Part shown: piece after piece, positions 43,630 to 52,473 of the stretch | How positions within the stretch are numbered: the first letter of the stretch is position 1 | How the letters are laid out: each line of letters starts with the position of its first letter | Assembly (NCBI RefSeq): GCF_031851795.1 | Contig: NZ_CP134696.1 | Location: forward strand, 5,828,001 to 5,892,000 | Direction: 5' to 3' | Length of the DNA stretch: 64,000 nucleotides | DNA from: Pontibacter sp. G13 | GTDB taxonomy: Bacteria > Bacteroidota > Bacteroidia > J057 | Made by a program: the position numbers and the translations under genes | The notes under the pieces: generated by a model | Told to the model about the DNA's origin: nothing | Databases searched by the model: none | What the model saw: only the letters and a program-made list of their open reading frames with translations

Positions 43630-44702
43630 GATGATTGAATAATGGGTGAAGACCAGCCAGTCCGTTTTTGCAGCCAGCTTTCTCTGGTTTTTGCTAGATG
43701 ATCGATGGGGGCATTGGTTATCCTTTGTAAAGAACCGAGGGAAAAACCCTCCTTGAATCCTTCTTCAAGGACAATGGCCATTTTTTGCTTTAATTCTTCT
43801 TTTCCACGCTCTTCACCGATCTTGATTCCTTCTTCTTTTCCACGCTCCTCTCCGATCTTGATTCCACGCTCTTCCCCAATCTTGATTCCACGTTTCTCCC
43901 CACGTTTCTCCCCACGTTCCTCTCCGATCTTGATTCCACGTTTCTCCCCACGTTTCTCCCCACGTTCCTCTCCGATCTTGATTCCACGTTTCTCCCGGTA
44001 TTCCATTTGATTGTGGAAATCACGGTAGTATTTCAAGCTACGGTAGTAGGCAGCTCGATCTTCTTTGGATAGGTTAGCCAACTCGGCTTCACGGATCAAT
44101 TTCATGTAGGGTGCTTTTTGAAAAGGTTCAGGAACATCCTCCCAACTAGAAAGATGTCGAAAAAGATATAGCCAATGGTCCAGATCGGATTCCAGCTCGT
44201 GGAGATTCTTTCGGAATTTTGGCAACTCCACATGCACAATCAACACGTCCTCTAAATATACTGAATTCGTGTTAATGTTCTGAAACATAACTTGATGATA
44301 ATAAGCGTCTGACACCAGATTTTCGATCTCGAAATCCAATAGGCTCATGATTCGAACCGGACGAAAATTGAAGTCCCAATCCTTGCCTGGCTTTGCTTGA
44401 TCCAGAATCGGAAAAATCATGTAGAACACAGCGCGCTTCTTGAAGTGGGCTTGAAAAGCTTGCTGTACCTCGACGATCATTCGCACTCCTTCCTCATTGG
44501 TACAATGAAGGTCAAAAACGGCTTTTCGATCCTTTGGGCCAAATGATTGTTGTTCTTGTGGACCTAGGAATACTTCCTTGCTAGGTTGGATTCCCGGCAA
44601 GAGTGCATTCAGAAAATGAACCAACAAATCCGAGTTCTGGTCTGAACTGAAGATCTTCTTGAACCCGAAATCTGTCAGTAGGTGGATAAATCGATGTTTC
44701 AT
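43626..44702 (-). CDS. Rpn-family PD-(D/E)XK nuclease (transposase_31-like)
   Basis: The 358-residue protein starts with the family signature HRFIHLLTDFGFKKIFSSD and has a PD-(D/E)XK-like core, with Asp64 in AVFDLHC and Glu78-x-Gln80 in MIVEVQQ. The family helical region follows (FQKAPYMKLIREAE..ANLSKEDRAAYYRSLKYYRD), then an unusual ladder of four-residue units (EKRG, IKIG, EERG) over about 65 residues. The terminal LQRITNAPIDHLAKTRE closes it. Rpn proteins are DNA endonucleases first described as recombination-promoting and later implicated in phage defence. The ladder corresponds to in-frame 12-bp DNA repeats, so length can vary without frameshift. A coupled small gene follows. Confidence 0.85.
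   Translation of the reverse strand: MKHRFIHLLTDFGFKKIFSSDQNSDLLVHFLNALLPGIQPSKEVFLGPQEQQSFGPKDRKAVFDLHCTNEEGVRMIVEVQQAFQAHFKKRAVFYMIFPILDQAKPGKDWDFNFRPVRIMSLLDFEIENLVSDAYYHQVMFQNINTNSVYLEDVLIVHVELPKFRKNLHELESDLDHWLYLFRHLSSWEDVPEPFQKAPYMKLIREAELANLSKEDRAAYYRSLKYYRDFHNQMEYREKRGIKIGEERGEKRGEKRGIKIGEERGEKRGEKRGIKIGEERGIKIGEERGKEEGIKIGEERGKEELKQKMAIVLEEGFKEGFSLGSLQRITNAPIDHLAKTRESWLQKRTGWSSPIIQSS
43800..43995 (-). repeat. In-frame tandem repeats within the Rpn gene
   Basis: The DNA is a ladder of 12-bp units (CACGTTTCTCCC, CACGTTCCTCTC, CGATCTTGATTC on the plus strand). A 48-bp higher-order unit is repeated twice nearly perfectly between about 43890 and 43986. All units are multiples of three, encoding four-residue blocks. 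A second, 36-bp duplication lies in the neighbouring short gene near 43435-43505. Confidence 0.8.
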
Positions 44703-44870
44703 ATGGTAGACCCTAAATGGGGTCGCCAATATGAATGATTTTTAGCAAGTGTTTGGTAACTGTTTGCATTTCAGGAGTTTGTACGGAAGTCGATGGGGAA
44801 GGCCCAAATAGCCACCTAAATCCGTAGAAATACGGGGGATATTTTTAATGCAAGTGGTTGATTCACAATA

Positions 44871-44912
44871 GAAAAGGCCGCTCTCATATTTCCATATAGA
44901 GACGGCCTTTTA
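44871..44912 (-). terminator. Terminator of the S41 peptidase gene
   Basis: AAAAGGCCGCTCT (44872-44884) pairs with AGAGACGGCCTTTT (44898-44911) around a single mismatch and 13-base loop. The minus-strand read ends CCTTTTC. It follows the stop at 44954 by about 40 bases. Confidence 0.75.
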
Positions 44913-44953
44913 CTTTTTACCACAAGACCCGACTAATACGCGGGTAATTCTGC

Positions 44954-46384
44954 CTAATGATCGATTTTCTTCAGGAGTCCTTCGAGTAATTCGTCCTCCG
45001 GAGTCCAGAAATTATCAGGCATTTCTTCATCGGGCTGAATGCCAATATGGTTCTCATTTCCGTTTGGCCTGATCACCAGTGCCTTCGGGTAATTGACAGA
45101 AATCTGCGTATTGGGAAGTTTGAACTGATGAATCGCCCCATAAGTCGTTGGGGTATCGGCGGTAGGTTCACCCACGACTTTTCCAATGCCGAAGTCTTGA
45201 GCCATTGCTGCCACAACCGTTCCTTGCGAATAGGTGTATCGATTCACCAAAAAATAGAGGTCGCCATCAAAATGGGTGGAATCGTCTCTCGGATGAACCC
45301 ACGGGATATTGGAATCAAAAATGACCCCATCCTCATGAGAAAGGATATCCGATCTCAATTGTGCCAAATCATCATCGTGAATGTCTTCCCAAATAGCCTT
45401 GGTGACTGCACTTGTTTTGACGGAAAATCTCGAACAGAATCTGAATGGTACATCAGCTAGGTAGGCGATCAGGTGGTCGCTGATCGTGTTGGTTCCTCCT
45501 GGATTATTTCGCAAATCGACAATGAGTGTGTGAGCCCCTTCCTCGCGCATCTGTGTAAAGGCAGTATCTAGAAAGGAGGTAAATTCCGCTTCATCTTTAC
45601 TCAGACCGCCGTCTGGATCTGCGCCACTATCTCGATTGGTGAATGGACCGGGCTTGAGGTAAGCCACCTGGTCATACATCCGAAAATCTCGATCCTGAGA
45701 AAAAATGGGCGCTTCCTGTGCCATGAAGCCCTCGAATTCCCCTGCGTTAATGGTATTCACCTTGACCTCCGAAATGACGCCATCAGGCTGCTTGATTTTC
45801 AGGGCGAAGGAGTCAGGCGTAATGCCGAGGATCCACAGAATGCGGGGCAGCGTGGCGAGATCCAGCATGGTCGTTTTGAGCAAAGGGGTTTCTCCTGCAA
45901 GATAATCATAGACAGGTTCGAGAAACTCAGGGATAGGCTGGCCTTGAATTTCAAGGATTTCTGTGCCTGTCGGAAGAGGGGCCAAGGAATCGTAATGCTG
46001 TCGAACCCACATACGGTCCCCCTCAACTTGGACTGTCATGGGGAATAGCTTTCCGCCATTTTGGATAAATGGACCATAGCAATAGGCAAAAGGAAATTCT
46101 AGGGTGCAATGGCCCATTTGGGCTTGGGCAACAAATGGTTGAAATATTTGGAAAACCTCCAACAAAGAAAGCGAATCCGGCAATTCTGCCAAGATTCGCT
46201 CAAGACTGATATCAAATGTGGTTTTCGGGCAGTTGGCGTACAAGTCGTAATGAGCCGACTCCAAGGTCTCATAGAGATAGACCAGATCTTCCGTTACCTG
46301 ATCTTTGGGAATTCGCTGAGGACACTGTCCCCAGAACTGGCTGTAGGCGAGACAGCCTATGATAATAAGGAGAAACTGTTTCAT
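44954..46384 (-). CDS. S41-family (C-terminal processing type) peptidase, secreted
   Basis: The 476-residue protein has a signal peptide ending near QFWGQ, a PDZ-like segment (near LAPLPTGTEILEIQGQPIPEF), and the S41 core. The core contains TLIVDLRNNPGGTNTIS, the classic DLRxNxGG turn, and the likely nucleophile Ser in NRYTYSQGTVVAAM. After it comes GKVVGEPTADTPTTYG, as in tail-specific proteases. S41 peptidases cleave C-terminal parts of exported proteins. The SH3-domain protein gene lies 45 bases upstream on the same strand and may be co-transcribed. A terminator follows. Confidence 0.88.
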   Translation of the reverse strand: MKQFLLIIIGCLAYSQFWGQCPQRIPKDQVTEDLVYLYETLESAHYDLYANCPKTTFDISLERILAELPDSLSLLEVFQIFQPFVAQAQMGHCTLEFPFAYCYGPFIQNGGKLFPMTVQVEGDRMWVRQHYDSLAPLPTGTEILEIQGQPIPEFLEPVYDYLAGETPLLKTTMLDLATLPRILWILGITPDSFALKIKQPDGVISEVKVNTINAGEFEGFMAQEAPIFSQDRDFRMYDQVAYLKPGPFTNRDSGADPDGGLSKDEAEFTSFLDTAFTQMREEGAHTLIVDLRNNPGGTNTISDHLIAYLADVPFRFCSRFSVKTSAVTKAIWEDIHDDDLAQLRSDILSHEDGVIFDSNIPWVHPRDDSTHFDGDLYFLVNRYTYSQGTVVAAMAQDFGIGKVVGEPTADTPTTYGAIHQFKLPNTQISVNYPKALVIRPNGNENHIGIQPDEEMPDNFWTPEDELLEGLLKKIDH

Positions 46385-46429
46385 CGGAAGTATGAATCTC
46401 CTACGCCCTAAAAGGTTGCAGATTGATGC

Positions 46430-47341
46430 CTAATTCTCGCCGAGCTGATAGGTTTCGACTTCTGCTGGTTTGGAGGTTTTGGCTAGTTTGGTCCCATCCC
46501 ATCTGAGGTAGGACCGACGGATTTTTCGAAAAGCTCGATAGCGGATTTCTCCGTCTTCTTCGAATTCTTCCTGATCGGTGTCGGCGGAGACTCTGATGAC
46601 AAGTCCGGGAACCCCATCAATATCTCCAGGCCAGATGTGGTATTCACTGGAAGAAAATTCCGCATCTCCAATGCCGCCATTGGTTCCCATTTCGACCAAT
46701 TTCTCACCATTCCACGCGATCAAGACCTCCCCAGACCAATGGCCGCAGGATGCCTTTCCTGGCACGTGAACCGTCAAGATGTCGTGGAGATTGGGCATGG
46801 CTTTTTTGCCGAGGGAACCAAAATGCTGGAAGTAGTCATTCCCTGTTGGAGATTTGATGACAATCTTGTCGATCTCCACGCCATTTTTGATGACTCGGAT
46901 CTGGTAATAGTGGTTTCGGTCTTCGATCCGATCATAACCAGCCAAGAATTTCACGCTGGGATCTTGGCTGCTTCCTATCGCTCCCTGGGCGATCCAGCCT
47001 CCCCAGATCCAACCAACTCCGGCTGAGGTTTTGATTTTGTACCAATGGACTGAAACTCCCTTGAGTGTCAATGGCTCTTCGGATTTCTCGATGACCCGAA
47101 TGGGCGTTCCGATCTTCAGGGAGGCAAGTGCCGTACATTCCTTGCTGGGGCATTTTCGCATCAAAATGTCATTCCCCAAAAGGAAATAGGTGGGTGCCTC
47201 TTCTGGGAAAAGATAATGCTCTCCCGTGTCGAATTGGATGTTTCCGCCATACTGAGCCAATGAAGACACAGGCAGAACCATGAGCCAAACCAAGAGTGTG
47301 AAGGATGTGCCGAAAAGCGATATGAGGGATAGTCTGTTCAT
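46430..47341 (-). CDS. Secreted SH3-like domain protein
   Basis: The 303-residue protein has a signal peptide (cleavage near SSLAQ) and a bacterial SH3-like module at about residues 40-115 (ILMRKCPSKECTALASLKIGTPIRVIEK to AGVGWIWGGWIA). The rest is beta-rich with segments such as GEVLIAWNGEKLVEMG and YHIWPGDIDGVPGLVIRVSAD, and I recognise no catalytic site. SH3b modules commonly bind cell-wall peptides. A Met at 47341 begins the signal peptide; a longer upstream frame has no such signal. It probably forms an operon with the S41 peptidase gene that follows after 45 bases. The gap 47342-47718 holds a 10-bp direct repeat but no gene. Confidence 0.72.
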   Translation of the reverse strand: MNRLSLISLFGTSFTLLVWLMVLPVSSLAQYGGNIQFDTGEHYLFPEEAPTYFLLGNDILMRKCPSKECTALASLKIGTPIRVIEKSEEPLTLKGVSVHWYKIKTSAGVGWIWGGWIAQGAIGSSQDPSVKFLAGYDRIEDRNHYYQIRVIKNGVEIDKIVIKSPTGNDYFQHFGSLGKKAMPNLHDILTVHVPGKASCGHWSGEVLIAWNGEKLVEMGTNGGIGDAEFSSSEYHIWPGDIDGVPGLVIRVSADTDQEEFEEDGEIRYRAFRKIRRSYLRWDGTKLAKTSKPAEVETYQLGEN

Positions 47342-47718
47342 GAAAGCAAGTTGGGGTTGATTGCATCTTGGTGACCATTTCGGGCGATAACTGCAAGCCT
47401 CTTGCGATAACTGATGGCAAGTCATCCATAGATGCAAAGGCAAGATAAGGGAAAGATGGTTGGAACTTCGAAATACCGGCTGGCAATTACCTAGGTGAAG
47501 CTCCTGACAAACTAATTGATCTCACCAAAAATGTGGGGCGTTCAGTGAATGACTGGGTGCCCCATTTTCTTTTCAACATGACAAATGCCAGACAAACGCA
47601 TACTTCGATACGCAATTGAAGATTCGCATGGACTTGATGTTTGAAAGCCCGCTATTTTTCATCAAATTTTATATACGGTAAACCGAATTTAAAAGGACGC
47701 TCTCCAAAACTACGACGC

Positions 47719-50700
47719 ATGAGATTTTTTCTCTGGGCACTCGCAATCTGGCTATCCTTGCCAGTAGCTAGGGCCAATCCCCCCTTGAAATTCCACCAGG
47801 TCTTGGGGAATCTTTCGCAGCACACAATCACCACTATCCATGAAGACCGATATGGATTTATCTGGTGTGGAACTCGCCATGGACTTAACAAATTCGATGG
47901 CCTAAGATTCAATGCCTATTTTCAGGATGGCTCCTCTAACTCTATTCCTCACAATTATCTCAAGGATTCTCATGCGACCGATTCGGGTTTTTGGATGGCC
48001 ACAAGTGGAGGATTCAGCTTTTTCGATTACAGAACCCAAACGTTTGAGCACTGGCTAGAGGGACCTAAAGACTCCTTGGGATTGACGAGCGATCTGGGTG
48101 TCAGGGTGCTGGAGGCCCGATCGGGTCAAGTTTGGATGGCCACTGAGCGTGGATTGAATCTCTTATCCCCGGACAGATCCTCCATTCGGCATTTGCTTCA
48201 TGATCCAGCAGACCTGACAACCCTTTCAGACAATTTCGTGACTTCGGTCGCCGAGGACTCGCTGGGAGGAATTTGGGTCGGAACGCTCAATGCTGGCCTC
48301 AATCACTGGTTGCCAGCATCCCAGTCTTTTCGCCGAATCGTCCATTTCCCCGAAACTCAGGAACCCATGCGTGTCAGATGTATGGAATCCGGAAAATCCC
48401 ATGTGTGGGTGGGAACTGAACATGGCGTGATCCAGCTCTCTCCTCAAGGTAAGATGACGAGATTGGCGGATTTGGTGACGGGAGCATTGAGCCAAGTGCT
48501 AAACGCATCCATTGTCCTGAGTTTGATGGAAGATGATATGGGAAAACTCTGGGTCGGGACAGAGCGAAACGGGTTGATTGTGGTTGATTTAGCCAAAGGG
48601 AAAGGAAGTATCTACCCGATTCAGCGGACACCCTTGGAGCACGAACCGAGCTATTCGATCTGGTCACTTTTTCAGGATAGAAATGGAATAGTCTGGATTG
48701 GAACCTTCAATGGAGGATTGTTCAAGGTGGATCCGTATCTGAGGCAATTTCCTAAAGTGCAGCGCAGGCCCGGAGTGCTTCATTCCCTCAGCTATGATCT
48801 GGTCAGTTCTTTCGCGGAGGAACCCGATGGAACCTTGTGGATCGGAACGGATGGGGGAGGACTGAATCGGCAAGACCTTGAAACGGGCCAATTCGAACAC
48901 TTTGTGGCTGATCCTCAAGACGCTTTCAGCATTCCTACCAATGCAGTCATCTCGCTCCTTCAGGACCAAGATGGGGATCTCTGGATAGGGACATACAGTG
49001 GGGGAGTCGCTCGAAAAAGGCAAGGCTCAAATCGCTTCGAAAGATTTCCCCTAATCGCCCAAAACCAAGCCCAATACCACGGAGCGGATGTATTTGACCT
49101 GATGGAGGATGATCGGGGGAATATCTGGATCGGAACTCACCGCAATGGTGTTTTCATCTTTTTGAAGGCGAAGAATGAATTTGTCCGATTGGTTCCCGAT
49201 GATCAGGACTCCCTAGCTATCACGGGGAGGCGAGTTCAAGTCCTGATGCAGGATACATCGGGAGCTTTTTGGCTGGGAGCAGAAAATGCGGGGATGGACC
49301 GAATCTGGCTGGATGAAACCTACAGAATCATCCGAAAACAACACTATCAATTTGATTCAGCGGATTCTACAAGCCTCAGTAGCAATACACTCACTCGACT
49401 TTTTCAGGACTCCAAAGGCCGAGTCTGGATCACTACGCTAGACAATGGACTCAATCTGTACCTGCCCGAGGCGGATGAATTTCGGCGGTTCGGAATGGAA
49501 GATGGACTTCCCTCCAATATGCTCTTTAGCATCGAGGAAGACTTGGCCGGCAACCTTTGGATCAGTTCCAATGCGGGCCTTTCCAGCATGAATGCCGATT
49601 TCCAATTCGAAAACTTCGATGAACTCGATGGTCTTCAATCGGCGGAATTTATCCGAAACGCTAGCTTGAGGAGTCGTTCGGGCGAGTTACTTTTTGGTGG
49701 CATTCAGGGATTCAATCGATTTGATCCCGCGCAGATCCAGCACAATCCCAATCCACCTCCGGTCCTGATCACTGGTTTTCAAGTGCTCAACGCCCCTGAG
49801 GCTCCCCACTGGCAGGGCAATCCCATCCGTGATCGGGTCGGCCCCCAACCGTTGCAACTCTCCCACGACCAGCACGATTTCGGCCTGCAATTTTCTGTCC
49901 TGAACTTCACTCAGCCTTCAAAAAACCTCTTTGCCTACCGGCTTGATCCCTACGAAGACCAATGGAACTATCCTGAAAATGGCTACAACATCCAGTATCT
50001 CAATGTCCCGCCGGGGACCTACACGTTTAGGGTGCGCGGCGCCAACAACGACGGGGTCTGGAATGGGGAAGAGGATCGGTTGAGACTGCTCATTTCACCT
50101 CCTTGGTGGCATTCGGCGGGGGCTTATGCACTGTACGGGCTGTTGTTGTTGGGGGCATTGCTGATCAGCCGGAATATGCTTCTGACACGGGAAAGGCTCA
50201 AGGGGAAATTGGCTCTTGAACAGCTGAATCTCGCCAAAACTCAAGAACTCAGTGAACTGAAATCTAGGTTCTTCGCCAATATCTCCCACGAATTCCGGAC
50301 CCCGCTGACGTTGATTCTGGGGCCGCTAAGTTCATTGATGGATCGTCCGGGTACCCAGCCATTCCGTCGGCAACTGGGATTGATGCATCACCACGCCCGA
50401 GGCCTGCTGGACTTGGTCAATGAAATTCTCCAATTGGCCAAGCTCGAATCCGGCTCGCTTCCGTTGCAGGTGGAACCTCTCGATGTGGATGAAACGCTAA
50501 GACCGTGGGTACTCCCTTTTTTTGAATTGGCGGATCAACAGGACATCCAGTTTCAGTGTGTCTTTTTGGAAGCGGAGACCACCCTGTATGCCGACCGTGA
50601 AAAGCTCCAAAAGATCCTCACCAATCTGCTCTCCAATGCTTTCAAGTACACGCCTGAGTTCGGCAAAATTCACTTTAGGGCGAAGAAATCAGGGACCCGG

Positions 50701-51813
50701 CTCATACTGGAAGTGGAGGATTCTGGTCCGGGGATTTCGGTTGGAGATATGCCTCGGATCTTTGATCGGTTTTATCATGGGAGCCACGCAGCCTCCGGGA
50801 CGGGCATTGGTCTGGCGTTGGTCAAGGAGCTGGTAGACATGCACCAAGGCAAGATCGAAGTGGAAAGTCAGGCCGGCAAAGGCACGATTTTTCGAGTAGA
50901 TCTGCGGTTGGGAAGCGAGCATTTTGCGGAGAATTTGACTTCCGAACCTGCTCAAGATCAAGCTCGATTAGGGGTTCAAGAATGGGCACCCGTGCATTCG
51001 CCGATTCGTTCTCAGGCGACTGAGGTTCTCACGGCCAACGCTGAGACTCCGGCAGTCCTGATTGTGGAGGATCATACCGATATGCGAGAGTTCTTGCAGG
51101 AGATCCTTCAACCGAGCTTTCAAGTTTTGGAGGCTAGGGACGGTGTACAGGCATGGATGATCATCGAGCGATCTGCCCCTGATTTGATTATCTCAGATGC
51201 GATGATGCCCGAGATGGATGGATTTGAACTTTGTCGACAGGTGAAGACCACCGCACGGACTGCTCACATCCCATTTGTCATGCTCACGGCCAAGTCCTCG
51301 CCAGAAGGGGTGCAGCGGGGCATTGAGCACGGTGCAGATCTCTACCTGACCAAACCTTTCGAGCCGCGAATCCTTCAGATGCACCTCGACAATCTCCTCC
51401 GCAATCGTGCACGCGTCCGAGACCATTTTCTGCATGGCCAAGATGTCAAGCTCACTCCCGAGGAGATTCGGATTGCGCCGCAGGATCGCGCGTTTCTGGA
51501 TCGGGTCGTGAGGGTGATCGAGTCTCATATTGGCGATTCTGAGCTGGGGATCGAGCTTTTGTGCCGAGAGTTGGGGACCAGTAAAACGCAGCTCTACCGC
51601 AAGATGAAGGCGCTAGTGGGGCAGAGCGCCAACGAGTTCATCCGGTCCTTCCGGCTCAAGCATGCGGCCAACCTGCTCAAATCAGGTGGCTGCACGGTGG
51701 GGGAGGCGGTCTTTCAATCGGGCTTCAATGATCCCAAATATTTTCGGGAGGCATTCAAGCGGCAATTTGGGGTCAATCCATCGGTCTATCGCAGGCAATT
51801 TTTGAAATCTTGA
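47719..51813 (+). CDS. Hybrid two-component system regulator (propeller-kinase-receiver-AraC)
   Basis: This 1364-residue one-protein signalling system is typical of polysaccharide utilisation in Bacteroidota. A signal peptide (ALAIWLSLPVARA) is followed by about 14 two-component-propeller repeats of the form GNIWIGT..GLNRFD (about residues 30-700), a Y_Y_Y domain (FAYRLDPYEDQWN, ending near 800) and a membrane helix near 810-835. The kinase core has His857 in ANISHEFRTPL and the N box NLLSNAFKY. A receiver domain follows (about 1110-1230, LIISDAMMPEMDG), then an AraC-type DNA-binding domain to the end (GFNDPKYFREAFKRQFG). It should sense a periplasmic oligosaccharide and activate nearby genes, probably the GH5 enzyme. 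Confidence 0.93.
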   Translation: MRFFLWALAIWLSLPVARANPPLKFHQVLGNLSQHTITTIHEDRYGFIWCGTRHGLNKFDGLRFNAYFQDGSSNSIPHNYLKDSHATDSGFWMATSGGFSFFDYRTQTFEHWLEGPKDSLGLTSDLGVRVLEARSGQVWMATERGLNLLSPDRSSIRHLLHDPADLTTLSDNFVTSVAEDSLGGIWVGTLNAGLNHWLPASQSFRRIVHFPETQEPMRVRCMESGKSHVWVGTEHGVIQLSPQGKMTRLADLVTGALSQVLNASIVLSLMEDDMGKLWVGTERNGLIVVDLAKGKGSIYPIQRTPLEHEPSYSIWSLFQDRNGIVWIGTFNGGLFKVDPYLRQFPKVQRRPGVLHSLSYDLVSSFAEEPDGTLWIGTDGGGLNRQDLETGQFEHFVADPQDAFSIPTNAVISLLQDQDGDLWIGTYSGGVARKRQGSNRFERFPLIAQNQAQYHGADVFDLMEDDRGNIWIGTHRNGVFIFLKAKNEFVRLVPDDQDSLAITGRRVQVLMQDTSGAFWLGAENAGMDRIWLDETYRIIRKQHYQFDSADSTSLSSNTLTRLFQDSKGRVWITTLDNGLNLYLPEADEFRRFGMEDGLPSNMLFSIEEDLAGNLWISSNAGLSSMNADFQFENFDELDGLQSAEFIRNASLRSRSGELLFGGIQGFNRFDPAQIQHNPNPPPVLITGFQVLNAPEAPHWQGNPIRDRVGPQPLQLSHDQHDFGLQFSVLNFTQPSKNLFAYRLDPYEDQWNYPENGYNIQYLNVPPGTYTFRVRGANNDGVWNGEEDRLRLLISPPWWHSAGAYALYGLLLLGALLISRNMLLTRERLKGKLALEQLNLAKTQELSELKSRFFANISHEFRTPLTLILGPLSSLMDRPGTQPFRRQLGLMHHHARGLLDLVNEILQLAKLESGSLPLQVEPLDVDETLRPWVLPFFELADQQDIQFQCVFLEAETTLYADREKLQKILTNLLSNAFKYTPEFGKIHFRAKKSGTRLILEVEDSGPGISVGDMPRIFDRFYHGSHAASGTGIGLALVKELVDMHQGKIEVESQAGKGTIFRVDLRLGSEHFAENLTSEPAQDQARLGVQEWAPVHSPIRSQATEVLTANAETPAVLIVEDHTDMREFLQEILQPSFQVLEARDGVQAWMIIERSAPDLIISDAMMPEMDGFELCRQVKTTARTAHIPFVMLTAKSSPEGVQRGIEHGADLYLTKPFEPRILQMHLDNLLRNRARVRDHFLHGQDVKLTPEEIRIAPQDRAFLDRVVRVIESHIGDSELGIELLCRELGTSKTQLYRKMKALVGQSANEFIRSFRLKHAANLLKSGGCTVGEAVFQSGFNDPKYFREAFKRQFGVNPSVYRRQFLKS

Positions 51814-51824
51814 GCATTGGATTT

Positions 51825-51986
51825 GGGCGCGCCTCGGCGATCTGGGCATGTGGATGTCTCCGGGCTCAATGGTCGCCGAGTCAGGCTGTCCACGGGTTCG
51901 CTGCGCTCCGTCCTCCGCTGAAGGCTCCGGACTGCTCGTGCCTCGCACCGTTCCCATCCTTCGCGCCGCACATGCCAGCCGCACCT
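51825..51986 (-). repeat. Dispersed GC-rich repeat, inverted copy directly after the hybrid regulator
   Basis: It begins GGGCGCGCC 11 bases past the stop codon, includes CCGTCCTCCGCTGAAGGCTC, and ends CGCCGCACATGCCAGCCGCACC. It is opposite in orientation to the copies at 32762 and 39625 and to its neighbour at 52003. Confidence 0.6.
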
Positions 51987-52002
51987 GAAATGGGAGAGGG
52001 CC

Positions 52003-52216
52003 TGCCGCGGCGTCAGGGATAGGAGGGGCGATCCCTCGGGATCGGTCCGAGGAAAGAAGTATCCCATGCCTGAGTGAACCACCTCTTGGGAGCTGTATGA
52101 ATCCTATGAAGGTGCCTCAATCCGAGGACGGAAGCGCTAGCGGACCCCCGGAAAGCCCGGCCCCGCGCATCCATCTCTGGGGCATATCATCTGCCCAGAT
52201 CGCGGGGAGACGCCCA
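52003..52216 (+). repeat. Dispersed GC-rich repeat, interrupted copy
   Basis: The front half (GCGGCGTCAGGGATAGGAGG..GGTCCGAGG, to about 52053) and the back half (GAGGACGGAAGCGCTAGC to GGAGACGCCC, 52124-52216) are separated by about 60 unrelated bases. With the preceding inverted copy it fills most of the 660-bp gap between the regulator and the GH5 gene. No gene lies in this gap. Confidence 0.5.
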
Positions 52217-52473
52217 TATCTTGATCCGCCTCAATCTCCCAAGCTTCCCCGAAATTCCTGCCAACGGATGATTTCCCCTGCTTTTTTGACGCATTTCCCC
52301 CCGTAAATCCGCTTTCCTTGACCCTCTTGGCCGATCACCAAGAGCTCTGTAATGGGTGGTTTGCCCCTGATTTCTGGATGGAAACCCCTGCTCGGTCCGC
52401 CCGAAAACCGGCAAGTTTATTCCAGCAACCAAAACGCAAACCTCTTAAACTACGAGCTTAAATTTTTCCGAAC

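Noticed and set aside
43800-43995. Possible CRISPR-like repeat array
   Set aside because: Units are contiguous 12-bp coding repeats with no spacers and lie in the Rpn frame.
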